A DNA stretch of 64,000 nucleotides from Zizania palustris (taxonomy: Eukaryota; Streptophyta; Magnoliopsida; Poales; Poaceae): assembly GCA_019279435.1 (NCBI GenBank), contig JAAALK010000286.1:26183931-26247930 (forward strand), given 5' to 3'. The notes beneath the pieces are model-generated. The model made no database searches and was not told the DNA's origin. It was given only the letters and a program-made list of their open reading frames with translations. The translations under genes and the position numbers were made by a program. Every line of letters starts with the position of its first letter. Positions within the stretch are counted from its first letter, which is position 1. Below, in pieces: positions 34,429 through 45,405 of the stretch.

Positions 34429-35369
34429 AGATCCAATCTATTATTTCCTTGAATTGTACCTTTACTTTTCAATTTACTTTTTTGCCCTAGATTTAATTTA
34501 GCACGTACATTTTTGCTGCTTTGTGCTAGAAACCACCCATCCGCCGCGTTGTAATCATGGTAAGTCCTTGTCGGTTCGCTTGTGAATCGTCTGTTTCATC
34601 CACGTAATGGATTTTTATTGGCTTTATCGGTTTCTATTGGTAATTCAGTGTCCTGGCCGAATTTCTTTGATCTCTTGGTGTTTTTGCAGTATTTTCATTC
34701 TATCTTCATCCCCCAAGAGTTTTAGATCCACCTATCACCGCTAAGACCATCGCCGAAGTCTGGAGGGTAACCTTCGGAGGTTGTCGGTCTGACCTACAAC
34801 ACCCCCAGTCTAACCGGACCGTGTCGCGCGGTCTTCTGATGCGCCAACAAGCCTCGGTTCAACCGGCAGCACAAGGTCGGTCCGATCGACCCCTTCACAC
34901 TGTGTCGATACTTCACGCCGGAGCCGTTGCGCCGAAGGTTGTTTCATAGCGGGTCCCGAGAACTCCTCCGCATACCTGGGTCCGACCGGAGCTTGTCACC
35001 GGTCCGACCGATCGAGGCACCGAAGTCCATCTCCGGAGCCCCTTCGGAACGACTTCGCACTGCACTCTTTGGTCTGACCGGAGTTTGACCTTTGGTCCGA
35101 CCAACTAAGAGACCGAAGGCCCCCTTTGGGTCCCTTTAGGATTTATCACGTGCTAAACGTCGAAGGGTCCCTTCGGCGATACTCTCCACATCATCGGTCC
35201 GACCAGCCCGCCTAGGCCTTTTCGACCGTTCGTTGCGCCACTGTCCAACCAGCCCTGTTCTGGCCGGTTCGGTTTTATTAATTTTCTCACACAACCGGCC
35301 CCTGTCACACACTATGTGCAGACATGGACACCCAGAGGACGGGTTAGGGTTTATCACAAGCCATAACCT
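34429..35369 (+). other. Gypsy-X LTR remainder and leader
   Basis: Sequence between the T1 duplication and Gypsy-X gag. The first 120 bp are T-rich and continue the LTR. ATGGTAAGTCC near 34557 and TTTTTGCAG near 34690 look like a donor and an acceptor. From 34780 to 35260 the 9-bp palindrome GGTC(C/T)GACC occurs six times in GC-rich sequence without a credible coding frame. Confidence 0.5.
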
Positions 35370-36504
35370 GATCACTTCTACACCATCCCATACCGGCACG
35401 GCTTTAGGGTGCTTGAATTTACAAAAATTAATGGTGAAGGTAGTAAGACCACCCTAGAGCACATAGGCCAATTCCTAGCGCAGTGTGGCGAAGCTAGTGG
35501 GTTGGTTGCGTTGAAGCTTAGATTATTCTCTCTATCGCTTTCCGACACCGCTTTCACTTGGTTTTCGGCATTACCGTCGAACTCCGTTCAGACTTGTCCC
35601 AGTTGGAGTAGAAGTTCCATGATTATTTTTATACTGGGGAAACCGAGCTTAGACTTTCGCACTTGACATCGGTTAGACAAAAGACCAGTGAAAGTGTCTC
35701 TGAGTACATTAAGCGTTTTAGGGACACTAGAAACCAATGTTTTACTTTGAACATTTCTGATAGAGACTTGTCCGACCTAGCTTTTAACGGTCTTCACTCC
35801 GAACTTAAGGAGAAACTAGATGGCCAGGATTTCTTTGATGTTAGTCAAGTGCTGCAAAAGGCTCTAGTTTAGGAAAGTTGAGCCAAAAGTAGGAAATTCA
35901 CTAAAACATTCAACAAGCCCGTCACTTGCACTGAGTTACAGCCTTCTCAGTTGACATGTACGCTGCAGAGTGGACTTGGTCTAGTAAGGCCAAGCCCGTC
36001 ACTTGCACTGAGTTACAGCCTTCTCCTACCAAGAGTCGGCCCAGTGAGGTGAAGTATTCTTTTGATGTGACCAAGTGCGATAAAATATTTGATTTTTTGT
36101 TGAAGAACAAACTTATTAGGTTACCGAAGGGTCACATCATTCCGACTACCGATGACTTGAAGAAGTGGGCTTATTGTAAGTGGCATGATTCCCATTCCCA
36201 TTCTACTAATGATTGGAATGTTTTTTGTCGGCAGGTTCAATCGGCCATAGAAGAAGGACAATTGAAATTGGATACAAATCCCAAGATGAAGCTCGACCAG
36301 GACCCTTTCACTGTGAACACTATCGATCTCGATGGGAAGAAGGTACTAATTCGACCTGAGCATGTCAGGTCCGCTAAGGGGAAGGAGGTCGTGATCAGAG
36401 AACCGTGCCCACACATGCTCGTGCCGAAGAACCCTGAGGTAGGAGTGTGGAAGGTGAACACTAGCTCATCATCTTTGGTTGTGACTCACAAGAAGCCAAA
36501 GGTG
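35370..36504 (+). pseudogene. gag: Gypsy-X gag, upstream part
   Basis: The frames give EFTKINGEGSKTTLEHIGQFLAQCGEASG...LRLFSLSLSDTAFTWFSALPSNSV, then TSVRQKTSESVSEYIKRFRDTRNQCF...LSDLAFNGLHSELKEKLDG and, from 35970, TWSSKAKPVTCTEL...VTKCDKIFDFLLKNKLIRLP...KKWAYCKWHDSHSHSTNDWNVFCRQVQSAIEEGQLKL. These match the gag of non-chromoviral grass Ty3/gypsy elements. Stops near 35610 and 35872, a short duplication of TCACTTGCACTGAGTTACAGCC (35922 and 35999) and frame changes show decay. T2 cuts the frame at 36509. Confidence 0.78.
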
Positions 36505-36509
36505 ATATA
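36505..36509. repeat. Target-site duplication of T2 (left copy)
   Basis: ATATA here and ATATA at 45401-45405 flank T2 exactly. Confidence 0.93.
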
Positions 36510-37003
36510 TGTTGGGGGAAATTACTCTATTTCCAAGACTTAAAGATTAACCCTTCAAAGGCTGATGAGGACCCCGAAGCCGGCGGACTGTTGTTTGAAG
36601 TATGCGTCGCCACGTCCGGAGGGTGCTACGGTGCGAAGCCCTAGAGAACCCTCCGAAGGGAGGATGGAGGCTTCGAAGCCGAAGGACATGATTGATTGGA
36701 TGTCCAGCTTATCCATTTACCTTGCAGTACTTTACCGTGTATAACCTTGTTTATAATACCGAATAGTTTCTACTATGTCGGTTGTAATCTAGGGGTAAAT
36801 AGGTCTTTTCCTTATGCTTTTCCCCTATAAATACCCCCATTGTACCTTGTAAGGGGGGGCCAGAACAAATTGTTCATCTACACTTATTCGGACCACTTGA
36901 GTTATTATCCATTCCGGAGACTCAAAGTAGTCCTAAAACACAAACTTCCTGTTTGTCGGTTATTGATTACCGAGAACCTGTTGGCGTAACATTTGCGCCA
37001 ACA
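36510..37003 (+). repeat. 5' LTR of T2
   Basis: Starts TGTTGGGGGAAATTACTC, ends GCGCCAACA. TATAAATA at 36826 is the TATA box. About nine differences from the 3' copy. Confidence 0.95.
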
Positions 37004-37022
37004 GTTGGCGCCGTCCGTGGGG
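37004..37022 (+). other. Primer-binding site of T2
   Basis: GTTGGCGCCGTCCGTGGGG directly follows the LTR, same type as T1. The first rearrangement junction lies about 20 bp further on, near 37042. Confidence 0.9.
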
Positions 37023-37042
37023 ATCGAACCCACGACCAGAGA

Positions 37043-38107
37043 ATTGGGAGGCTCCGCTCTGCTGACCTGGCCAGGAACCTGCTAAGAGCTGCAAGTCTCC
37101 CTGCTAACTTTTGAACATGCTTCAAATTCTTTGGTGGAGCCATCCTTTGCAGTGCACTTATCTGTGTTGGGCTAGCTTCGATTCCCCTGCTCGAAACTAA
37201 GTACCCTAGTAGTTTCCCTACTTGAGCTCTGAATATACATTTTTTCGGATTGAGGCGTACTCCAGATGCTTGGAGGCTCTCAAACGTTTCGGCTAGATCT
37301 AGGCTATGCTGGTGCTTTTGAGCATTTTTTATTACAATATCATCCATATAGGCCTCGATATTTCGGCCTATCTGATGACCTAGAGCTTTAGCTATTAAAC
37401 GAGAAAAGGTTGCTCCGGCATTCCGCAGCCCAAAAGGCATTCTTACATAACAAAATTCTCCGGAAGGAGTTATAAAGCTTGTCTTGGCTTCGTCTTCGCG
37501 TTTTAGCCATACTTGATGATATCCGGAGTATGCGTCGAGGAAACTTAGCAATTCGGACCCAGCTGTGGAATCTACCAACTGATCTATTCGGGGCATTGGG
37601 TAGGGGTCTCGCGGGCATGCTTTATTTAATGAAGTGAAATCAATACACATGCGCCACTTGCTTGAGTCCTTCTTCCTTACAAAAACAGGGTTAGCCAACC
37701 ACTCGGCATGGGCTACCTCCCTGATGATGCCAGCCCTTAACAATTTTTCTACTTCGGCCTTGGCTAGGCTTGCTCTTTCTACTGACAGCTTGCGGAGCCC
37801 CTGGCGCACCGGCTTGGCCTTCGGGTTGACGAGCAGACTATGCTCGATGATGCTTCGATCGACCCCGGTGATGTCTTCGTCAGTCCAAGCAAACATGTCC
37901 AGATTTTTCCTGACGACTTCTTCTAACGAGGTGGTTATTTCTGGAGATAGCCCCTTGCCAGATTTCATTGGGTATTCTTTGTCGTCTTCCGAGATTATTC
38001 TTGTCTCAACATCACCCTCCGGGCTTGGCTTGAGCGAAGATCCCTTCGGAGGGTTCGAGGCCTCCGGTACTTCTTCAACTCTTTCCGCCACATTATGCAC
38101 TTGTCGG
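37043..38107 (-). pseudogene. pol: T2 reverse transcriptase segment, inverted
   Basis: The minus strand carries an uninterrupted frame equivalent to T1 25620-26690: linker VEEVPEASNPPKGSSLKPSPEGDV, then WRMCIDFTSLNKACPRDPYP, FLDAYSGYHQVW, YMDD near 37350-37339 and LQRMAPPKNLKHVQKLAGRL. It has no stop over more than 350 codons. At 37043 it runs into the primer-binding-site leader, giving an unrelated tail, and at about 38107 it abuts forward-oriented RNase H. The connection, RNase H1 and protease are absent, so the enzyme is incomplete. The intact frame indicates that the inversion is recent relative to mutation. Confidence 0.9.
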
Positions 38108-39764
38108 GGGTCGGAGCAGGGGCCGTCATCATATCACCATCAGGGCAGAAGGCCATGTATTCCGCAAGGCTCAACTTCAGAACCACTAATAACATTGCCG
38201 AGTATGAAGGAATCTTGCTAGGCCTTCGAAAGGCTAAAGCGCTCGGAGCTGCAAGAATAGTGATCAAGACAGATTCCCAAGTCGTCGCGGGGCATATTGA
38301 CAAAAGTTTTCAAGAAAAAAACCCACATCTCGCGCAATACCTCGAAGAAATCCGCAAGGCCGAAGCAGCATTCAAAGGGTTTACAGTTCGAAGCATCCCT
38401 CGGGCAGAGAATCAACTTGCAGATATTCTTGCAAATGCTGCAACAGGAGCGGTGGACCTCCCGGAGGGTGCTTTCTACGAAGAGCTAGAGCAGCCAGCGG
38501 CTGACCAAATACCCTCGTCAGAAGTAATGTGCATTCCAACTACAGATTGGCGTGCTCCGATAATAAGCATGTTGCAAAGTAGCATGGACCCTCCTGAAGG
38601 CCCAGAAGCTCGAAGGTTGCAAGCAAGAGCTCGAAATTACAAGCTTATTGATGAAGTACTATACAAGGCCGGAGTGTGTTCACCCCTACTTCGATGCATC
38701 TCACAGCCCGAAGGTCAAGACATACTTCAGGGCATCCATGAAGGGCTATGCGGAGGTCATTTAGCCCCTCGAGAGCTAGCGGCCAAGACGCTTCGGCAAG
38801 GGTTTTATTGGCCAACAATAGTAAAAGATGCGGAAGAGCTAGTTCGAACATGCCAAGGCTGCCAGTGGATGGGCAGACGGAGCCATCGCCCGCCAGCTCA
38901 GCTTCAAGTTATTGCCCCAGTATGGCCAATGGCTAGATGGGGCATGGACCTCATAGGCCCTTTCCCAGTGGCAAAAGGCGGCTTGAAATTTGCGGTGGTG
39001 GCAATCAAATATTTCTCAAAATGGGTTGAGGCGGAGCCGTTAACAGCTATCACTTCGAAGAATGTGCAACGATTTTTCTGGCAAAATATCATATGCAGGT
39101 TCGGAGTTCCAAGAGAGTTGACGGTGGATAATGGAACCCAGTTCGAAGCTGACACCTTCCAAACATTTTGTGAAGAACTAGGCATTAAGTTGTGCTTCGC
39201 AGCAGTACGGCATCCACAGTCCAACAGAGCTGTTGAGCGAGCCAACGGGAACATCCTTTCCGGGCTGAATCACCGAATTGTTGGATTGGCCAAGGTGCTG
39301 TGGGTCGAAGAGCTCCCCAAAATCCTGTGGTCCATTCGAACCACTCAAACCAGGTCAACGGGGTTCACACCATTTAGATTACTCTTCGGAGATGACGCCA
39401 TGACTCCTACGGAGCTCATCAGTGGATCGCTTCGCGTAGTATAGCCTGGGGATGAAAGTGACCGGAGCACTTCGCTAGATTTATCAGAAGAAATTAAACA
39501 AGGCTTCGCGCTGTCGCGAACCTAACTAAGTACCACAAGCACACCAAGACATGGTATGACCCGAAGGTAAAGCTAAGTGAATTAAAACCGGGTCATCTGG
39601 TATTACGTAGTGTAATAGCTCCGGGGAGCCTAGGAAACAAATGGGAAGGACCATATGTTATCTTACGCTCAGGACACCCCGGGTCGTTTAAATTAGCCAA
39701 TTTAGAAGGAGAAGAGTTGAAGCATGCATGGCATGCGGAGCACCTTAAGCGTTATTTTTCTTAG
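38108..39764 (+). pseudogene. pol: T2 archaeal-type RNase H (truncated) and integrase
   Basis: The forward frame begins at the inversion junction with GAGAVIISPSGQKAMYS, lacking the SDGAY strand and its catalytic Asp, but keeping EYEG, KTDSQ and AENQLAD. Integrase has H..H..C..C (HEGLCGGHLAP...CQGCQW, 38735-38870), GMDLIGPFP, VDNGTQFEA and AVERANGNI, giving the D,D,E set, and reads open to TAG 39442. A frameshift near 39495 follows, and the C-terminal GPY-like part (KLGN-like KWEGPYVILRSG) ends at TAG 39762. Much better preserved than T1. Confidence 0.88.
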
Positions 39765-39960
39765 GGGCCCCTTGTAATCATTTGTAAAAACTTCCCTTTC
39801 TATGAATAAAGATAAGGGTCGAATTTTGTTTGCTCTCCGAATATCCCTTACTCCTGATGGACGCATTAGGAGGACAGAGATGCTTGTAGAGCCGAGCATT
39901 TTTCTCAAAGACCCAGGCAGCCGCCTTCGAACCATTGGTTCAAGGGCTACGTTGCCAACC

Positions 39961-40495
39961 TACGGATTCCATGCTCTGGCTTGTTAGGATCCGTAGAAGA
40001 GTCTAAGGACTTTAAAGAAAAACAGATTTTCGGCCTCTGGGTGCGAAGTATCTGTAAAAGAGCCGAAGGTGGCCAACCTACGGATTCCAGGCTCCGGCTT
40101 GTTAGGATCCGTAGAAGAGTCTAAGGACTTTAAAGAAAAACAGATTTTCGGCCTCCAGTTGCGAAGTATCTGTAAAAGAGCCGAAGGTGGCCAACCTACG
40201 GATTCCAAGCTCCGGCTTGTTAGGATCCGTAGAAGAGTCTAAGGACTTTAAAGAAAAACAGATTTTCGGCCTCCGGGTGCGAAGTATCTGTAAAAGAGCC
40301 GAAGGTGGCCAACCTACGGATTCCAGGCTCCGGCTTGTTAGGATCCGTAGAAGAGTCTAAGGACTTTAAAGAAAAACAGATTTTCGGCCTTCGGGTGCGA
40401 AGTATCTGTAAAAGAGCCGAAGGTGGCCAACCTACGGTTTCCAGGCTCCGGCTTGTTAGGATCAGTACAAGAGTCTAAAGACTTAAAAAAAGAAG
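39961..40495 (+). repeat. 118-bp tandem repeat downstream of T2 integrase
   Basis: Units start TACGGATTCCA at 39961, 40079, 40197, 40315 and 40433, exactly 118 bp apart and nearly identical; the last is partial. Homologous to the 117-bp array of T1. Confidence 0.95.
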
Positions 40496-40687
40496 GCGAG
40501 CAAATTTTTAGTCTTCGAAAGCAAATAATAAGTACAAAGTTCGAAACATGCAGGTGTTCGGACAGTCATTGTGCCTAGCGAACCCTTTTCTATGGTAAAG
40601 GCTCCACCACCCACAAGGGGGGTCGGAGGGTACGAGTCACACAGGATACTTTCGAAGCATTCCACATTAAATCTTTATAGTTGTACA

Positions 40688-41152
40688 TCAAGAGAAATTT
40701 GTGTCTAAGCCTAAATAAAATCGGAGACCTTTTCGGCCCCTAGAGCTACCCCTACGGCTACTTTGCCTTTCGGAGCTCGAAACCGCCGAAGTCGTCCTTT
40801 TAGTCCGGGTGCTTCTCTTCTTCTTCGAGGCTCGCAGTTTCCTCTGCTCCTCTTGAAGCTCAGCCCAAGTTAGGAGCCTTTCGGAGTCAGCCTCCATAGG
40901 GTCTTCGGCTCGGTACTCCGAGTCGGACCAGTCAATAGGTTCGGAAGACGAGGACCCCTCCGTCTTCTCTTCCTCTTTAATATAAGCTAAGACGTCCCTT
41001 CGAACTTCAAGGGTGATCTCCCCCCCGTCTCTACGAGGAATAGAAAAGCGGGAGCGGCGGTAAGGCCTCAAACCCTCGAGGTTTGCCCACTCCTTTTGGA
41101 GCTCGTCGGTAATTTCCAGAAGTTCGAAGTCAGGGCTCGAAGGGCATGACAA
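40688..41152 (-). CDS. T2 antisense ORF B, acidic/coiled-coil protein of unknown function
   Basis: A 154-codon frame on the minus strand from ATG 41152 (MSCPSSPDFELLEI) to TGA 40688. N-terminal third: DELQKEWANLEGLRPYRRSRFSIPRRDGG; middle: Ser/Asp/Glu-rich SSSSEPIDWSDSEYRAEDP; then a helical TWAELQEEQRKLRASKKK and a basic Arg/Ser-rich tail that could be a nuclear localisation signal. A pyrimidine tract with TTTTTTAG lies 8 bases before the ATG, so it may be a downstream exon of antisense gene A. The same frame is recognisable in T1, so it is a conserved part of the family. Function unknown. Confidence 0.62.
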   Translation of the reverse strand: MSCPSSPDFELLEITDELQKEWANLEGLRPYRRSRFSIPRRDGGEITLEVRRDVLAYIKEEEKTEGSSSSEPIDWSDSEYRAEDPMEADSERLLTWAELQEEQRKLRASKKKRSTRTKRTTSAVSSSERQSSRRGSSRGRKGLRFYLGLDTNFS

Positions 41153-41256
41153 AACCTAAAAAAGAGCAGAACACCCAAGACAAGTTCCCGTTTATAACTT
41201 TTTCATTAATAAAAACAGGGTTTACAAGGCTTCATATACATAGTAGTCCTAAGCGG

Positions 41257-44200
41257 CTAGACCTGCGGGTCGGTCGGCGGAGCAGGAACCGAAGGGGCTG
41301 GCGAAGCAAGAAGTGGTGGCTTTGTTTGCGCTTGCTTCTGCCGATGGGCCTCGTCAATCCAGGCCTTAGCTAGCTGCGCCCTTATGGTCCGTCTTCCAGG
41401 TCGACCGGAAGGCTTCCGAGGCCGAAGCCACCTCCGAAGATGGCCGCAGCAAGTCATCGTCCGCGAAGCCTCCAGGAGACGAACCTCCGACTAAGCCAAG
41501 GGGGATCCGAAGGGATTCAAGATGATGAAGAACCCCGATACCAGCACACTGTCCAGAGATTTCCCCGTACTGAATACCAGAGTTCTTCATCAACGACGAA
41601 GTGACTTGGATCCTCGTCAGCTTCCGGTCAAGGGGCTCGTGGGTCGCAGCAGAAGACGAAGGGCACATGGTGCCGAAGTACTCCAGCGTACCCTCAAGGG
41701 CCTCCAAGGTACGATCCGCAATGCTAGAGTTCTTCTTCCCGCTGCTTCCAGGCTTGCAGTAGTCGCACCCACTTCGGCCACCCGGAGCATCAAAGAACTC
41801 TTGAGGGCCATCGCCTGACTAAGAGCCCCCTGAAGCTCCACAAGCTGCGCACTTGAGGTAGCGGACTCCTGGCGAAGTCTTTCAACCTCCGCTCGAAGGA
41901 CAACACGCTCGGCCTCGACCTCCTGCGCAGATGAACGGACGGCTCCGAGGGCTTCGTCAGACTCCGCCCTAGCCCTCCGTTCCTCCAAGACTTCTTCATC
42001 CAGCCTGAGGGATCTCCCGGTGGAGTCATTAAGGGCCGTCTGGAGGGTAGTCACCTTCCGTTTAAGTCGATTAACTTCGACTTCATTGGAAGTCGCTGCC
42101 GCTCTAGCAAGGACAAATTGCTGCAAAAAGAACTAAGTAAGTATTGAAGTATTCATGACCACTAATGCGAAGTAGCTATGGTGTTTTTTCATACCTGAAG
42201 GGCAGCCCTTTCGAGGGTCGTGTTGAGTGTCGAAGCCCTGGCCTCGCTCAAGACGGAGATCAACTCCGAATTAGCAATGTCCTGGCTTCTCTCAGCCAGG
42301 GGCTCCATGAGTCTTCGGAGTCCACTCCGGTGCTCCAGGAACGGAGCCAGCAAAGGAAGCCAAGACAAAGCTTGAGCATCATCCGCTGCGGCCTCATCCT
42401 CCGAATTGCCAACGAAGGGTGCGGTCTGGCCAGGAAGAAGACCGAGGCTAGAAATACTCTTGCCCCTCCCCGGTATGAAGGAGGGCGAAGCAGGAGTACT
42501 CCGACCATCAGCAACCACCTCTTCGGCCAGAACCGCAGCGGCGGAGGCAACCTCGGTGGTCGAGGCGGCCACTACAGGAGTGACCTCCATCGCCAACTCC
42601 GTCCCGGCGAGCACGTCGTCTGCCCCGAAAGACACGTTCTCCGCCGCCGAATTCGGAGCCTCCAGAGGCGCGGAGGGGTTCGCTCGAATGGCAGCCTCCG
42701 AAGACGCAAGGGCTTCGGACGCCACCAAAGCATCAACACCTGAAGAGGTACCTATTTCAAATAACAAAATTAATAAGCATGTTTTCACAGACAGCAGGCA
42801 GGTTTTAAGAAAAAAAAAGGGAGGAGCTTCGGAAAGAAGCTCCGGGAGCTTCGTGGGGAAGGATTGCTGGATCCTCCAAGACTTCGTACATCTGGAGGAT
42901 GTCGGCGAAGTCATCCCCCGAGGTCCTGCCCTCAACATTTCCCGTCAGAGCCACGGCCTCCGCAGGGACCGCCTCAGGTGCGGGCAAGTTGGGAGTAGGG
43001 GAGTCTGACTCCACCTGCACGACGGCGGACGCAGGAGGAGCAGTCGGAGTCACACTTAACACCTCCCTGACGGAGGCGTTAGGGGGGACTTCCCCTATAT
43101 CTTCGTCGTCCAGGAGGTAGGCTTCGAAGGTCGCCGCTGTCTGGCCGTCGGAGTCCTCTGCCTCTTCGGAGGCTGAGCTTTGTGCACTCGGCGACGAAGC
43201 AGATGAGGCAGGCGCCAACTGCGAAGGGTGCTTCGCTATCCTCTTCTTCCGAAGCAGCTGCTTGCCGGCCTTCTTGGAGGGCTCGGCAGCGGCTTTCCTT
43301 TTACGGCCGACCGCTCCGGTCGGGGTGAAGTCAGGAAGATTCGGGGGCTCCATGCCGAGAGCTCTCCACACTCTGTTGGATCACTCCCAGCTCCCCACCA
43401 GCTCCAACCTTCTTTGCCTCTCGGCCACCGAAGGGGCTCCGAGAACTCGTTCGGTGGCCCGAACTACGTCCTCCGGAGCCAATGCCAGAGGCGCCGCTGA
43501 AAGAAAAAAGTATGAGAATATGAGTATAATTGATTTCTTCATTTAAATATGATGCAGCAAGGAGAAGGTTTACCTAACTTTCGGAGGTCCCCCTCCGAAG
43601 CTTGTGGGAACACGATCGGCCAGGTCGCGCATGCTCATACGACGAGCCACTGAAGTAAGCAACCCTAGCCTTGTTGAGAGCAGGCTAGGGTTCGGAGAGA
43701 TGTCCGCCTCATTCCGGTACCAAATCTCCTGGAGAGGACCAGCGAGGGGGGAGTCCTCTCCGACTTCGGCGTAAAACCACCGAAGTATCCAGTTGGTGTA
43801 CCACCTGTCGTTTATAGCTTTTGCAGGGAAGTGGAGGGCATGCTCCCTCCGCAGCTGGAAATTGACACTGCCGAAGGCTATCGTCACCTTGGAGTCCCCT
43901 GGCCCGTCTTGTGGCTTCGTGGGTCGCGGCGAAGATTTCGTAGCGTCCTTCGCACCCCTCCGCCCGGAGCGCCCATTCGAAGATGGCCAAACGGGCGATG
44001 GCGTTGGGGGACAATTGAGGCAGGGTGATATGGAACAAGTCCAACACCTCTGCCAAGAAGTCTACGGCCAGCAGCCCCAGGCCTGCTTCGAAGAATGCTT
44101 CGAAGACCACCACCTCTCTGCTCCGCGGCCTTGGAGTCGACTCCATCCCGGGGACTCGAGTCCTCAGTCCAGCACCCAACTTTCCGTCCACCGCTTCTTC

Positions 44201-44371
44201 AATGGACTCGGCGGTGCTCAATGATTGACCGATGATGAAGCTTTGAGCAATCTTCTTGGGCCAAGCACCGCTCGGAGCCCCCGCCATTGCTGCTGCTGCC
44301 GAAGCGGCCCACGCCTGCCTATGCGCCAGGGTGTTGGCCGCTGCCAGGGTGGTGTGGCTAGTTCTCGCCAT
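41257..44371 (-). pseudogene. T2 antisense gene A (multi-exon, gypsy-type transposon domain and coiled coil)
   Basis: ATG 44371 (MARTSHTTLAAANT) begins exon 1, with VVFEAFFEAGLGLLAVDFLAEVLDLFHITLPQLSPNAIARL as in T1. A small deletion/frameshift near 43905 breaks this exon; the frame resumes to about 43575. Exon 2 (about 43498-42800) is open, unlike T1, and contains GRTSGDDFADILQMYEVLEDP. Exon 3 (about 42746-42197) ends ALERAALQ before a GTATG donor. Exon 4 starts after TTTTTGCAG (about 42124) with a coiled coil (VNRLKRKVTTLQTALND) and ends at TAG 41257; frame changes occur near 41900 and 41740. T1 and T2 thus share exon layout but carry different defects. Confidence 0.72.
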
Positions 44372-44465
44372 TGCGCTCGAACGTTCAAGAGTTTGGAAGA
44401 TTGGGGGAAAGGTGAATCGCAGGTGATGAATGCGGTAAAAAATCTCGGTTAATCTCTGTCTCTCC

Positions 44466-44473
44466 GTTTTATA
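44466..44473 (-). promoter_or_regulatory. TATA box for T2 antisense gene A
   Basis: TATAAAAC on the minus strand, about 95 bp upstream of ATG 44371, matching the spacing in T1. Confidence 0.68.
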
Positions 44474-44905
44474 ACCACTCGACCAGTACTACTCTTTGAT
44501 TGATTTCACACCACAGGTGATGAATGCGGGCAGGCTTCTGTCATCGACAAGTGGGTCCGGTAAGTGGAACGGCGTACAACCACTGTAAAAATCGACCGTT
44601 ACGTTTTTTACAGAAGGTAACGGCTACTTGCGCCGTAACGGCTACTTCAACGGTGCCCCACGACGTTCACCCTCCAGAACCGTCTCCACGACGTGCGCCC
44701 ACTGAAATCGTTCCCTTCCCAACGTGCGTTCCCACTGTATCAAGAACTCGAAGGCGAAGGTTCGAAGGTGTTGGGTCCAAAATCCTCGGCTAAGTCACAG
44801 CATCCTCAAACCCTCTTTAAGCCTCAGAAATTAGAAATGTTCTTTTCGTATACTGCCTTCTTTCAAAAACAGGTTAACTACAGAAAGGCGTATTCGAGGG
44901 GCTAC

Positions 44906-45400
44906 TGTTGGGGGAAATTACTCTATTTCCAAGACTTAAAGATTAACCCTTCAAAGGTTGATGAGGACCCCGAAGCCGGCGGACTGTTGTTCGAAGTATG
45001 CGTCGCCACGACCGGAGGGTGATACGGTGCGAAGCCCTAGAGAACCCTCCGAAGGGAGGATGGAGGCTTCGAAGCCGAAGGACATGATTGATTGGATGTC
45101 CAGCTTATCCATTTACCTTGCAGTACTTTACCGTGTATAACCTTGTTTATAATACCGAATAGTTTCTACTATGTCGGTTGTAATCTAGGGGTAAATAGGT
45201 CTTTTCCTTATGCTTTTCCCCTATAAATACCCCCCATTGTACCTTGTAAGGGGGGCCCAGAACAAATTGTTCATCTACACTTATTCGGACCACTTGAGTT
45301 ATTATCCATTACGGAGACTCAAAGTAGTCCTAAAACACAAACTTCCTGTTTGTCCGTTCTTGATTACCGAGAACCTGTTGGCGTAACATTTGCGCCAACA
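44906..45400 (+). repeat. 3' LTR of T2
   Basis: Starts TGTTGGGGGAAATTACTC after GAGGGGCTAC (polypurine tract), ends GCGCCAACA, followed by the ATATA duplication. Confidence 0.95.
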
Positions 45401-45405
45401 ATATA

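Larger units (their letters stand above)
36510..45400 (+). mobile_element. Ty3/gypsy Tat-type element T2, internally rearranged
   Basis: An 8.9-kb element with 494/495-bp LTRs about 2% different by eye and an exact ATATA duplication. It is related to T1 but a distinct family member. Interior order: primer-binding site, a reverse-transcriptase segment in reverse orientation, the rest of archaeal-type RNase H and integrase in forward orientation, 118-bp tandem repeats, and the minus-strand genes B and A. Gag, protease active site and the first RNase H are missing, so it can only have moved using proteins supplied in trans. Confidence 0.92.

Noticed and set aside
39961..40495. CRISPR-like direct repeats
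   Set aside because: Whole 118-bp units are repeated without unique spacers, inside a plant retroelement.
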